64,000 bases of DNA from CAXMQZ01 sp963719055 (lineage in GTDB: Bacteria > Acidobacteriota > Thermoanaerobaculia > Multivoradales > JAHEKO01): the NCBI GenBank assembly GCA_963719055.1, contig CAVRAU010000031.1:124001-188000 (forward strand), given 5' to 3'. A model generated the notes under the pieces. That model was not told where the DNA came from and did not search any database. It worked only from the letters and a program-made list of their open reading frames with translations. Positions 1 through 8,384 of this stretch are shown in pieces (the stretch's first letter is position 1; each line of letters opens with the position of its first letter). Made by a program: the position numbers and the translations under genes.

Positions 1-521
1 GTTCCATCTTCACTGCGCTTCTCGTCTCTGTGGCACCAGTCTTGGCACAGCAGGACACGGGGGGACTACCCCAACAAGTCCAGTGGGGCATGCAGCAGGC
101 CATGCGAGATCTGGAGGCCAAGAGCCTTGGGATTACCGAGGAATATATGAAGGAAGAGGTGGGAGCCGAAGCCCTCCAGGACTTCATCGAGGGAGCGGTG
201 GTGCGCTTGATTCTGTCGCCCGAGGGCAGTTTCGCTGCCTACACCCTGGAGGGTGGAGATCTGGTCTCCTTCAAGCTCGGCAAACAGGAAATCGCGGTCA
301 CGGGTGACGGCGACTGGAAAGATCCGTGGGTCGCCAGGTCCGGAGAGTTCGCCGCCCCGAAGAAGCCCCAGAAGCTGACGCTCAACCTCGACGCCAGGGG
401 GCAAGAAGTTCAAGTGGAATGCTTCAACAAGTACGGCAAGTCGGAGAAGGACGTGACGTACTACGTCGGTCCTCTCAACGGGCTTTTCTGTATGGGGCTC
501 ACCGATGAAGATGCCGGCTGA
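1..521 (+). CDS. Secreted protein of unknown function, 5' end outside window
   Basis: The frame is open from base 3, upstream of the first GTG at 30. It reads a hydrophobic run ending in a typical signal peptidase I site (A-P-V-L-A before Q-Q-D), so the real start lies before the window. The mature part is about 155 residues, has no further membrane segment and has only two cysteines (in ECFNKYGK and GLFCMG). I recognise no family. A strong promoter for the pheA leader begins 24 bases after its stop, so it is the last gene of its own transcription unit. Export is well supported; function is unknown. Confidence 0.7.
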   Translation, partial: SIFTALLVSVAPVLAQQDTGGLPQQVQWGMQQAMRDLEAKSLGITEEYMKEEVGAEALQDFIEGAVVRLILSPEGSFAAYTLEGGDLVSFKLGKQEIAVTGDGDWKDPWVARSGEFAAPKKPQKLTLNLDARGQEVQVECFNKYGKSEKDVTYYVGPLNGLFCMGLTDEDAG

Positions 522-544
522 ACCTCACCAGAAGGCCATGTCGA

Positions 545-572
545 TTGACAGATCGGTTTGGCAGGCTATACT
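545..572 (+). promoter_or_regulatory. Sigma-70-type promoter of the pheA leader
   Basis: A perfect -35 box TTGACA (545-550) and a -10 box TATACT (567-572) are separated by 16 bases. Transcription would start near 579-580, only 2-3 bases before the ATG of the leader ORF. The leader would therefore be translated from a leaderless or nearly leaderless transcript. The position directly ahead of the leader ORF and terminator supports a regulated pheA unit. Confidence 0.75.
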
Positions 573-581
573 GCGCCGCAC

Positions 582-674
582 ATGTTTGAACTCCAGCGTT
601 CGGCCAACCCGTCTGCGATGGAGCGCTGTTTTTTTAGCCGCTCCATGGGGCTGCCGCGTCTGAGAGCCGATTAG
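582..674 (+). CDS. Putative Phe leader peptide (30 codons) upstream of pheA
   Basis: This short ORF reads M-F-E-L-Q-R at its start and contains a tandem Phe pair (codons 17-18, TTT TTT) in C-F-F-S-R-S, ending R-A-D-stop 25 bases before an intrinsic terminator. The pattern is that of amino-acid attenuation: a ribosome stalled at the Phe codons could expose GGGCT (648-652), which can pair with AGCCC at the foot of the terminator stem (702-706). It holds only three Phe codons, fewer than the enterobacterial PheL peptide. The reading as an attenuator is inference from layout. Confidence 0.55.
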   Translation: MFELQRSANPSAMERCFFSRSMGLPRLRAD

Positions 675-699
675 TACCGAAGGTTCCAGCGCATTTTTC

Positions 700-730
700 A
701 AAGCCCACCTGCAAACCAGGTGGGCTTTTT
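700..730 (+). terminator. Intrinsic terminator/attenuator before pheA
   Basis: AAAGCCCACCTG (700-711) and CAGGTGGGCTTT (717-728) form a perfect 12-bp stem around a 5-base loop, followed by T-rich sequence. It sits inside the pheA transcript, between the Phe-containing leader ORF and the pheA ribosome binding site (GAAGGAG, 741-747). This position makes it an attenuator rather than the end of the upstream gene, which stops 180 bases earlier. Confidence 0.8.
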
Positions 731-752
731 CTTTGTGCGCGAAGGAGACGAA

Positions 753-1966
753 ATGAGCTCGACAGTCATCGAAGCCGCAAGAGTGCGCATCACCGCCATC
801 GACCACGAGCTCGTGGCGCTGCTGGCAGATCGAATGAATCAGGTCAAAGCGGTGGCGGAACACAAGAAGACGGAGTCTGACCACCCACTCCAGGATCTGA
901 CTCGGGAGCGACAGGTCTTTGCGGCTTGGGTTCAGGAAGCAGAATCGCAGGGGCTTTCGCCCTACTATACGGGCCGCATTCTCCGGGACATTCTCAACTA
1001 CTCCCGCAGGGTCCAGGAGGGCCTGCTCGATCGACCCCAGGAGCGGTATGGGATTGGCAAGACGACCATCGGCTTCCAGGGCATCGTCGGTTCGAACAGT
1101 GCCCTGGCGGCCGGCAAGCTGTCGGTTGCCCGGGGCGAGCGACTCACCACATCTGACCGGTTTCCGCACCTTCTCCAGCGGTCGTGACGGCGCTCCAGGC
1201 GGGTGAGGTCGACTACGCCCTGCTGCCCATCGAGAACACCATCGCGGGCAGCCTGCAGGAGGTCTACAGGCTGCTCGACCAGAGCGAGCTCTCGATCGTC
1301 GACGAGGAGATTCTGCCCATCGAGCACACGCTTCTGGCACGCCCGGGAACGACCGATTGGAGGATCTGCAGGTGATTCGGTCTCATCCGGTGGCTCTGCA
1401 GCAGTGCGATCGCTTCCTCTCCGCTCTGGGCCACTGCAACAGCGAGAGCTACTGGGATACCGCGGCCGCCGCGAGAGCGGTCGTGACCCACGACGACCCC
1501 CACGCCGCGGCCATCGCTCCGGCAGACTGTGCCGAGCTCTTCGGTCTGGACATTCTGGCCACTGAGATCTCGGACCATCAGGGCAACGAGACCCGTTTCG
1601 TGCTGATCGGTCGTGAACCTGAAGATGTCGATGGTGACCGGCTGGCGCGGACTTCTCTGTTCTTTTCCGTGCTGCACGAACAGGGCTCCCTATCCAGTTG
1701 CCTCCAGACCTTCGCCAAGCATGGCAGTCAACCTGAGCAAGATCGAAAGCCGGCCTCAGCCCGATGCGCCTTGGGAGTATCGCTTCTACGTCGATCTCGA
1801 AGGGAACGTGAGCGATCCGCCTGTCTCTCGAGCCCTCGACGATGTTCGATCCCATGTTCGTAGCTTGCGTGTCCTGGGGTGCTATCCGCGACGCGATCGG
1901 GTAGCCGAAGAGACTTCCCAATGCCGACCGGGTACAGGCCGTACCGGAGGAGCCCGAGGCCGCTGA
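753..1966 (+). CDS. pheA: Bifunctional chorismate mutase / prephenate dehydratase, frameshifted
   Basis: The protein converts chorismate to prephenate and then to phenylpyruvate in phenylalanine synthesis. ATG at 753 follows GAAGGAG. Residues 1-95 form an AroQ helical mutase domain. A prephenate dehydratase domain follows with the hallmark ALLPIENTIAGS and, near its end, the TRF motif (NETRFVLIG). A C-terminal ACT domain (FFSVLHEQGSL...KIESRP) should bind Phe for feedback inhibition. The reading frame breaks near 1155, 1180, 1360 and 1722. Each break joins correctly aligned family sequence, so sequencing error is likelier than decay. The ACT end (LRVLGCYPR) runs into a Pro/Glu/Ala-rich stretch that continues, in another frame, into the DAHP synthase. 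The two may therefore be one fusion protein. Confidence 0.9.
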
Positions 1967-1973
1967 GCCGACG

Positions 1974-2786
1974 GTGAGGAAGGAAAGACCCTCTTCTTCC
2001 CAGCCTGCGAGGCGAAAAGTGAAAGTCGGGTCCGTCATCGTCGGTGGCGAAAGGTTCGTCCTCATGGCCGGCCCCTGTGCCGTGGAGAGCCGACAGCAGA
2101 TTCAGGACGCCGCCGAGTTGGTCAAGTCCTGCGGCGCCTCGATCCTGCGCGGCGGCGCCTTCAAGCCCCGTACTTCACCCTATTCCTTCCAGGGACTGGG
2201 CAGCGAAGGTCTCGAGCTCCTGGCTCGCGCTGGAGACGCCTTCGACCTGCCCGTCGTCACCGAAGTCATGCGGCCTGAGGACGTGGAGCTGGTCGCTGCC
2301 CAGGCCGATGCCTTGCAGGTCGGGGCACGCAACATGCAGAACTACGCCCTACTCAAGAAGCTCGGTACCGTAAATCGACCGGTTCTGCTGAAACGGGGCT
2401 TGAGCGCCACCATCGACGAGTGGCTGTCCGCGGCGGAGTACATCAGAGCTGGCGGCAACTTCCAAGTCATCCTCTGCGAACGGGGTATCAGGACTTTCGA
2501 AACGGCCACCCGCAGTACTCTGGATGTGAGCGCGGTGCCGGTGGTCAAGGAGCGCAGCGACCTACCCATCGTGGTCGATCCCTCGCATGCCGCGGGACAA
2601 CGACATCTGGTTCTACCCCTGGCGCTGGCCGCGGCCGCAGCCGGAGCGGATGGATTGATCGTCGAAGTCCACCCTCGACCCGAGGAAGCCTTGTGCGACC
2701 CGGAGCAGGCTCTCGAGAGGGCAGACCTGGAACGACTCGTCGAGCTCCTGGGACCGATCGTGGGCACCCTGGGCCGCACTCTCTAA
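1974..2786 (+). CDS. aroF: 3-deoxy-7-phosphoheptulonate (DAHP) synthase, KDO8P-synthase-like type
   Basis: The enzyme condenses phosphoenolpyruvate with erythrose 4-phosphate, the first shikimate-pathway step. Visible family motifs are AGPCAVES, LRGGAFKPRTSPYSFQG, VGARNMQNYALLKKLG, PVLLKRG, ILCERGIRTFE and VDPSHAAG. These fit the short, type I-beta enzymes of about 270-340 residues. The GTG start chosen here has no convincing ribosome binding site. The same frame stays open upstream to about 1905 and reads a Pro/Glu/Ala-rich linker (VQAVPEEPEAAEPT). The protein may therefore really begin inside the pheA reading frame, giving a mutase-dehydratase-DAHP synthase fusion broken by one indel. Pairing of the first pathway step with the Phe branch suggests shared Phe control. 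Confidence 0.92.
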   Translation: MRKERPSSSQPARRKVKVGSVIVGGERFVLMAGPCAVESRQQIQDAAELVKSCGASILRGGAFKPRTSPYSFQGLGSEGLELLARAGDAFDLPVVTEVMRPEDVELVAAQADALQVGARNMQNYALLKKLGTVNRPVLLKRGLSATIDEWLSAAEYIRAGGNFQVILCERGIRTFETATRSTLDVSAVPVVKERSDLPIVVDPSHAAGQRHLVLPLALAAAAAGADGLIVEVHPRPEEALCDPEQALERADLERLVELLGPIVGTLGRTL

Positions 2787-2933
2787 GGCTCAGGAACCCG
2801 GGTACCACTCGCGAATTCGCACCTCCACTTCGGGGACACCGTCAGACCGTCCCTGAACATATCCAGATCCGAACCACCGTAGTGGCAGGGGTAGACAACG
2901 GCTGGCCTGAGTACCCTCAGAGAAGTCCTCGCC

Positions 2934-2960
2934 GAACCTTTTGATGCGAGAATCCGTCTG
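2934..2960 (+). promoter_or_regulatory. ECF-type promoter, probably autoregulatory
   Basis: GAACCTTTT (from 2934) and CGTCTG (2955-2960) resemble the -35 AAC and -10 CGTC elements used by many ECF sigma factors, with about 17 bases between AAC and CGTC. It lies 65 bases upstream of an ECF sigma gene, which would make the operon self-activating. The rest of the 2787-3024 interval shows no gene. Confidence 0.5.
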
Positions 2961-3024
2961 TAGAGTTGAGGCCGCAGGACCGGCCGCATTCTGCTGAGTC
3001 CACGGCGGTTGCAGTAGAGGTGAT

Positions 3025-3595
3025 ATGGATTTGGATCTCCAGACCCTTCTCGAACGGTGCCGGCAGGGAGACGACCTGGCTTGGGAAGCGCTCGTGCGCC
3101 GGTACCAGAACCGTGTCTTCGCCGTGTCCATGCACTATATGCGGGATCGGGAAGAGGCCCGGGACATGGCGCAGGAGACCTTCATCAAGCTCTACCGGAA
3201 ACTCGACTCACTGCGCGATAGTGAGACTTTTCTTCCCATGGCTGATCCGCTTGGCGCGCAACGGTTGCATCGATCGCCTGCGCAGATTGAAGACGCGAAC
3301 CCCAGAGCGGTCGGTGTCCGTGGACGACGGCCCCGAGATACCCGCCCATCGACCGACGCCCGAGGAGAACTCGATGGAGCGATGGCGGGCCGGTCTGCTC
3401 TACCAGGCCCTGGATGGGCTCAGCGAGCAGAGTCGCGAGATCATCCTGCTCAAGGATATTCAAGAGCTCAAGCTGGGGCAGATCGCCGATCTCCTGGCGG
3501 TTCCCCTGGGGACGATCAAATCACGCTCGCACCGGGCGCGTATCGAGCTCGCCGAAGCCATCCAGGAACTCGACCCTTCGTTTGGAGCCCCGTAA
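3025..3595 (+). CDS. ECF RNA polymerase sigma factor, one frameshift
   Basis: Region 2 is seen in the first half (WEALVRRYQNRVFAVS, then EEARDMAQETFIKLYRKLDSL). Region 4 is seen in the second half (LYQALDGLSEQSREIILL, then QIADLLAVPLGTIKSRSHRAR). The halves are in different frames and join cleanly near 3230 at a T-rich run (DSE then FFPWLIRLARNGCIDRLRR), giving about 190 residues, normal for the family. The stop abuts the ATG of a zinc-motif anti-sigma factor, so the pair is translationally coupled. A matching ECF-type promoter upstream suggests autoregulation. The inducing signal is unknown. Confidence 0.9.
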
Positions 3596-4312
3596 ATGAT
3601 CTGTCGCGAATTCGAAGCTCGGCTTGAAACTCTGCTCGACGGCCATCTGGACTCGGCGACCAGCCAGGTCTGTCTCAGCCATGCACGAAGGTGTGCGGCG
3701 TGCTCCGAGCTCCTGGCAGCGGCCGGTGGCCCCATTCCGGATGGAATCGGCGATGTTCCGGGTTCCCTGACCACCACGGTCCTCGAGAACACGATCGGGT
3801 CAGCCTGCGGACAAGCCCGGGAGCACCTGCCCGACCACGCTGACCAAGCGCTGGATGCCGTCGACCGAGAGCTCGTCGAGCTACATCTTGCCGGGTGTAG
3901 CGACTGCCGGCGCCTGAGCGCCACTCTGTTGGCAATGCGTCGTGAGCTACCGAAACTCGCTGAGATGACTCCGGACCCGCAATTCGCCACCGATGTGCTA
4001 GCGGCCACGATGCTGCGGCAACCGCGCTGGCAGAGCTGGTGGCAAGGCCATTGGTCGGGTTGGGTGCAACGCCCCCGATTCGCCATGGAGGCCGCCTACG
4101 TCGGCCTGCTGGTGGTCATGCTGGTCCTGGGAGCCTTCAGCACACCGGTCGCTGCGTTGCCACAAAAGGGTGTGCAGCTCATGCAGCCAGAGCCCAACGC
4201 GCCATCGGTCTGGACGAACACCCAAGAGAGTCTGGGAACCTTTTGGGAATGGGTTGCGTCCCTGTTTGAGAAGGTGGAAAGCAACCAAGAATCGACAAAG
4301 GAATCGCCATGA
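3596..4312 (+). CDS. Membrane-anchored zinc anti-sigma factor with two HX3CX2C motifs
   Basis: This partner of the upstream sigma factor starts directly after the sigma stop. The cytoplasmic part carries two separate zinc-anti-sigma signatures, HARRCAAC near residue 29 and HLAGCSDC near residue 100. Most family members have only one, so this looks like a tandem domain. One transmembrane helix (AAYVGLLVVMLVLGAFSTPVAAL, about residues 163-185) is followed by a periplasmic tail of about 50 residues. It presumably holds the sigma factor inactive until a membrane or redox cue. The stop overlaps the next ATG (ATGA), so the third gene belongs to the same operon. Confidence 0.82.
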   Translation: MICREFEARLETLLDGHLDSATSQVCLSHARRCAACSELLAAAGGPIPDGIGDVPGSLTTTVLENTIGSACGQAREHLPDHADQALDAVDRELVELHLAGCSDCRRLSATLLAMRRELPKLAEMTPDPQFATDVLAATMLRQPRWQSWWQGHWSGWVQRPRFAMEAAYVGLLVVMLVLGAFSTPVAALPQKGVQLMQPEPNAPSVWTNTQESLGTFWEWVASLFEKVESNQESTKESP

Positions 4313-4917
4313 TCGAACAAACCTCTACCGTGGAACCCTCGGTGCAGCCGCAAGCCCCGACTCCGAGCCAACCAACCGCGACCGTGCAACCCCCGTCTGC
4401 GGCGCAGCCTGCGAGCCTCGCCAACGATGCCCGTCGCCGATCGCCTTTTCTGGCAGCGGTGCTGTCGGCCATGCCGGGTCTCGGACAGGTCTATCTCGGC
4501 TACTACCAGCTGGGCTTTGTCCACGTGGTCGTCTTTGCCGGAATTTTGGCCCTGCTTGCAACCGGAAATCTCGGTCCGCTGATCCCTCTGGCCAGCGTCT
4601 TCCTCGGGTTCTTTTGGCTCTACAACGTCGTCGATGCGGCTCGTCGAGCGGTCCTGGTCAACGAAGCTCTGGCAGGGAGGTCGAACATCGAACTGCCTGA
4701 GGACTATGCCACCCCAGGCCTGAAAGGCTCGGTTCTGGGAGGATCCCTTCTGGTGCTCGTCGGGATCGTACTCTTGTCCCGCACCCTCTTTGGAGTGTCC
4801 CTCGAGTGGCTGGAGGACTGGTGGCCGCTTGCCATCGTCAGCTTTGGCGGCTTCTTGATCTACAAAGCCAAGAGCGACAACGCCCCAGGCTCGTCGACAG
4901 ATCTCGACGAGGACTAG
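4309..4917 (+). CDS. Multi-pass membrane protein, TM2/DUF5668-like
   Basis: A Pro/Gln/Thr-rich cytoplasmic N-terminus of about 45 residues leads into LSAMPGLGQVYLGYYQLGF, which resembles the TM2-type hairpin with its P-G-x-G-Q-x-Y-x-G core. Further hydrophobic helices follow. The last segment (VGIVLLSRTLFG...WWPLAIVSFGGFLIY) resembles DUF5668/LiaF-type membrane domains with their WWP motif. It is translationally coupled to the anti-sigma gene. Its role is unknown; the context suggests an envelope-stress operon. Confidence 0.65.
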   Translation: MIEQTSTVEPSVQPQAPTPSQPTATVQPPSAAQPASLANDARRRSPFLAAVLSAMPGLGQVYLGYYQLGFVHVVVFAGILALLATGNLGPLIPLASVFLGFFWLYNVVDAARRAVLVNEALAGRSNIELPEDYATPGLKGSVLGGSLLVLVGIVLLSRTLFGVSLEWLEDWWPLAIVSFGGFLIYKAKSDNAPGSSTDLDED

Positions 4918-4984
4918 GCCGCCTGGGTCCTGGGCTAGCTCGGCCCCTGTTAAAAGCTCCATCAGCTCATCCCTCGACGAGGTT

Positions 4985-4997
4985 CATAATAGAGGGA
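4985..4997 (+). promoter_or_regulatory. Candidate -10 element giving a leaderless start
   Basis: CATAAT (4985-4990) lies exactly 6 bases before the ATG at 4997, so the likely transcription start is the A of the start codon. No clear -35 is visible. AGAGGG between them could instead act as a ribosome binding site if transcription starts further upstream. Confidence 0.3.
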
Positions 4998-5629
4998 TGA
5001 GCGAGCTTTTGAGCGACCTGGAGCTGGACAGGTCCACGCCTCCTGCCGATTCCAGCGGTGCCGATGATTCCAACGGGAAGAGTCGCCCGAAAACTCACCA
5101 CATCGAACAGGCCATCGTGCTGATGGCCAACGCTGTGTGGGCCGTTGTCGGGCTGGTGCTGTGGATCCCCCAGATCGTCAGGGTGGTCATCACGTCAGCG
5201 ATTCGTCTGATTCATGCCGCGCTCACGCGTCAACCTATCGACAGCATCCGCGGCCCGATTCGACAGGTGAGTCGCTTTTACATCGACGGATTCCTGAACC
5301 CGAGCCAGCAGAAGGCCAAGGGCAGCTATGGCGCTCGACAACTGCAGCTGGGCCGATTTCTCACCGAGTCACTCTGGGTGGCCGCGGTCTGGCTGGCGGT
5401 CCTCCGCCTGGTCGATCAGGACGCCTTCGCTACGGTGTGGCAAGCTCTGACCCGCTTCGCAATCTGGGCGTGGGCCTGGCTGACCGACCTGGCCAGAGCT
5501 CTGGCCGACCACCTACCGGAGAGCATCCAGGCCTTCGCGAACCTGGGAACCGTTGGCAACCTGGCCTTGGCTCTCGTCTTGATCGTGTTTCTGGCCGCCG
5601 GATTCATCTTGGGCCGACGTCGCCGCTGA
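4997..5629 (+). CDS. Membrane protein of unknown function
   Basis: About 210 residues: an acidic, low-complexity N-terminus (1-40), then hydrophobic helices around residues 45-75, 125-145, 150-170 and 185-205, ending in the positively charged GRRRR. No conserved motif or family is recognised. It stands alone between the sigma operon and a convergent gene whose stop lies 10 bases away, possibly with its own leaderless promoter. Confidence 0.6.
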   Translation: MSELLSDLELDRSTPPADSSGADDSNGKSRPKTHHIEQAIVLMANAVWAVVGLVLWIPQIVRVVITSAIRLIHAALTRQPIDSIRGPIRQVSRFYIDGFLNPSQQKAKGSYGARQLQLGRFLTESLWVAAVWLAVLRLVDQDAFATVWQALTRFAIWAWAWLTDLARALADHLPESIQAFANLGTVGNLALALVLIVFLAAGFILGRRRR

Positions 5630-5639
5630 CGTCTTGCGA

Positions 5640-6309
5640 TCAGGCAGGAACGCGTCCCAGAAAGATCGTGTGTCGTGGGCCCTTCTTGCCGTGCCCCCGG
5701 ACCGTCTGAGCGCTCGCCTCGAACCCACCTCTTGCGCAGGTTCTTGACGAACACGGGATCCGGATAGGCCGACCACACAGCCAGGATCCCCCCTGGCACG
5801 ATCGCTCGCGTGATCCGCTGCAGCCCTTCGCGATCGTACAAGGCGCTGTTGGACTTCAGGCACCATTCCGAGGGTCCGTTGTCGACATCCAGAAGCACGG
5901 CGTGGAAGTGCGCTTGGGGCTCTTCCGCAGCAGACCCACGACATCGCCATCGTGGATCTGGGCTCGCGGATCTTCCAGCGGCCGCCCCAGGGAGGCGAGG
6001 TGGGTACGATGCCACTCCACAACCTGGGGAAAGATCGGCCACGACGACCTCGGCCTCCCTGGGAAAGACCTCCAGCGCCGCTCGAGGGTAAAGCCCAGCC
6101 CCAGGCCACCGATGAGAACTCGCGGGTGCACGTGTCGTGCCAGTTCTGCGACAGGTCATCTCGGCCAGGGCCGACTCCGAGCCATGCACCCAGGTCGACA
6201 TGAGCTCCTCACCATCGAGATGGATGAAGTAGTGGCCGTCGTGATGATGCAGCGACAGCTCCCGACCCTCGGGGGTCGTCACCCGGTCCACGGTCTCAAA
6301 CGGGTGCAT
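5640..6309 (-). CDS. Spermidine-synthase-like SAM-fold protein, several frameshifts
   Basis: Read across frame changes (about 6140, 6070, 5900 and 5710), the product begins MHPFETVDRVTTPEG and contains HVHPRVLIGGLGLGFTLE, the glycine-rich nucleotide-binding loop of spermidine synthase and Rossmann methyltransferases. Later segments include a VLLDVDNGPSEW acidic loop and GGILAVWSAYPDPVF, ending GKKGPRHTIFLGRVPA. It lacks the characterised polyamine-site signature as far as I can see. It may therefore be a methyltransferase-like relative rather than a true aminopropyltransferase. Its ATG overlaps the stop of the upstream MscS gene (TGATG), so the two are coupled. Confidence 0.65.
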
Positions 6310-8282
6310 CAGGCATGGGCGTCATCGCCCTTCTCCTGCATCAGCATGCGATGAGGCACCGAGATCTCGATCCCCTCCTCGTCGAAACGGTTCTTGATCC
6401 GCCGCAGCAGCTGACGCCGTGTCGGGAAGATCTTGTCCGGCTGGGTCTGGACCATGAACTTGATCACAGCACCGTATTCGGTGAACTTGTCGACACCGAG
6501 CATGACCGGATCGTCGGTGATCCACTCGCCCATCTCCGGGTCCTCACGAAACTCCTGCGGCCTCGTCGAGGATGACCTCCATGACGCGATCCACGTCTTC
6601 CTTGAAGGCGATGGGAAGCTCCAGTACCGCCCGGCCCCAGACGTAGGTTCGATTGGTCACCGCCTTGATCTCGCCGTTGGGGATGAAGTGCACCCGGCCC
6701 TCGATGTCGCGCAGCATGGTGGTGCGCATATTCACCCTCTCGACACGGCCCCGTGATGCCCCCGATGGTGATCAGGTCGCCCAGCTCGTACTGGTCTTCG
6801 AGCAGGATCATGAAGCCGGTGAAGTAGTCGCGCATCAGGTTCTGGGCCCCGAAGGCCAGGGCCACACCCAGGATGGCTGCGCCACCCAGGACCGTCTTGA
6901 TGTCGACTCCGGCCTCCTGAAACACCAGGAGTACCGCCGCCACCACGATGAAGAGGCTCACGGCACTGCGAAAGCTCAGCGCCAGGGTGTCGGCGCGGTT
7001 TTTTCCTCGCGCCTGTTGCCTCTGCCTGGTCCCACAACCGTTTTGGCCAGCGCCTCGGGCGGACCGGCGCACCAGTGCCAGCAGAGCCCAGGCCACAACG
7101 ACCACGAGCAAGCATCCGGGGGCCACGAGTCGAGAGCCAGCGCCAGAGATTCTTGGGGTGGAGAGGGCTCTCGAGCCAGTACAGCTTCTCGAGCGCTCGT
7201 TTCGCGTCCCTTCTTCGGTCCTCCACATCCTGAGTGACCAGATCTTCCTCGACCCCTATCCGGTTCATCCGTTCTTCTAGCGACTCGATGTACTGGATTC
7301 GCCTCAGGACCTCGTCCTCGCTCTCGGAGATCAGCTCTTTGATCGATTCGATCCCCTTCTGGTAGTACTGAAGCCGCTCCTCGCTGGCGCCCTGCGCTGT
7401 CTTGGCCTGGAGTACCCCTTCAAAGGCCTCGAGAGCTTGTGACAGGTTTTCGACCGAGCTCTCGGCAGTCGTGCGAAGGACCTCTTCAAAGTCGATCTGC
7501 TGCTGCAGAGACTCCTTGCGCTTCACAAACTCGATCACTTCCTGCTCCGCTCGGGTGACCTCGGCTTCCAATCGCTCGACCTCTCTGATCGCCTCGATCT
7601 GAGCCGTGGATTCGAGGCGTCTGGTCGCCGGCTTGGACCCCGGCATCGGCGCCGCTATCGGGACACCCGGCATACCCGGCAGCTGTGAGGAGGGGAGAGC
7701 GGGTTCAGCAGCACTCGCTGGTGGGACCTCGCCCGACGTCGCCGGTGTCACCGGTGCCAAACCTCGAAGCGAGTCGATCGATCGGCGCTCGCGCTCGAGC
7801 TTCTTCTCGAGAGCCTCAATCTGCTTGCGCACGGTATTCTCAGCGGTCAAGGTGAGATCCGTTTGAAGGGTCATAAACCCGACCTGAGTCTCGAGCTCGG
7901 CAATCTCCGCCTCCAGTGCCGAGATCTCCTCGGGTCCCGCTGCCTCACCAAGCTCCTCTCGCTGCTTTCGCTTCTCCTCCAGAGCGACTGCCAGGTCTTG
8001 GGTCTGCCGTCCCAGTCGATCGAAAAAGTCTTGTCTCGTTTCCATCTCCCGGCGGACTTCTTCGAGCTTGGCCTGATCGAGCTCGATGGCTCTGTCGCGT
8101 AGCAGGAGGCGCTGAGCGTCAGAAATGGACGTGACCACCTCCTCTTCGGCGGTCTCCGGCTGATCGGCCTCGTCAACACTGGGTTCTTCCTGGGCCTTGG
8201 CAGGTTGGGAGAATGGGACGAGCACCGACCCGGCCAGGCAGAGGCTCAGAAGGCAGATTGCGACTCGGAAATCAGATTTCAT
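6309..8282 (-). CDS. Large MscS-family mechanosensitive channel with coiled-coil periplasmic domain, frameshifted
   Basis: ATG at 8282 opens a signal peptide (ICLLSLCLAGSVLVPFSQPAKA). Then follow about 300 residues rich in Glu, Lys, Leu and Gln with heptad character, a periplasmic coiled coil as in MscK/KefA-type channels, interrupted by a Pro-rich linker (MPGMPGVPIAAPMPGSKP-like). After frame changes near 7130 come transmembrane helices and the MscS core GGAAILGVALAFGAQNLMRDYFTGF, then the beta domain (YELGDLITIGGITG; HFIPNGEIKAVTNRTY) and the C-terminal alpha/beta domain. Further frame breaks lie near 6745 and 6540. It should release solutes on hypo-osmotic shock. It is the upstream partner of the SAM-fold gene. 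Confidence 0.85.
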
Positions 8283-8384
8283 GGACAGGTCCCCCACTGG
8301 AGGGTCCCATTATCCCTTGTCAGCAGAGGTTTCGCTGAGAGCTTGTTCTTTATCCCTGTCCTCGAGCTCGGCACCCGTTCCATG

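Noticed and set aside
525..2065. Long minus-strand open frames across pheA/aroF
   Set aside because: Arg/Pro/Ser-rich shadows of the coding strand; the plus strand shows clear enzyme families.
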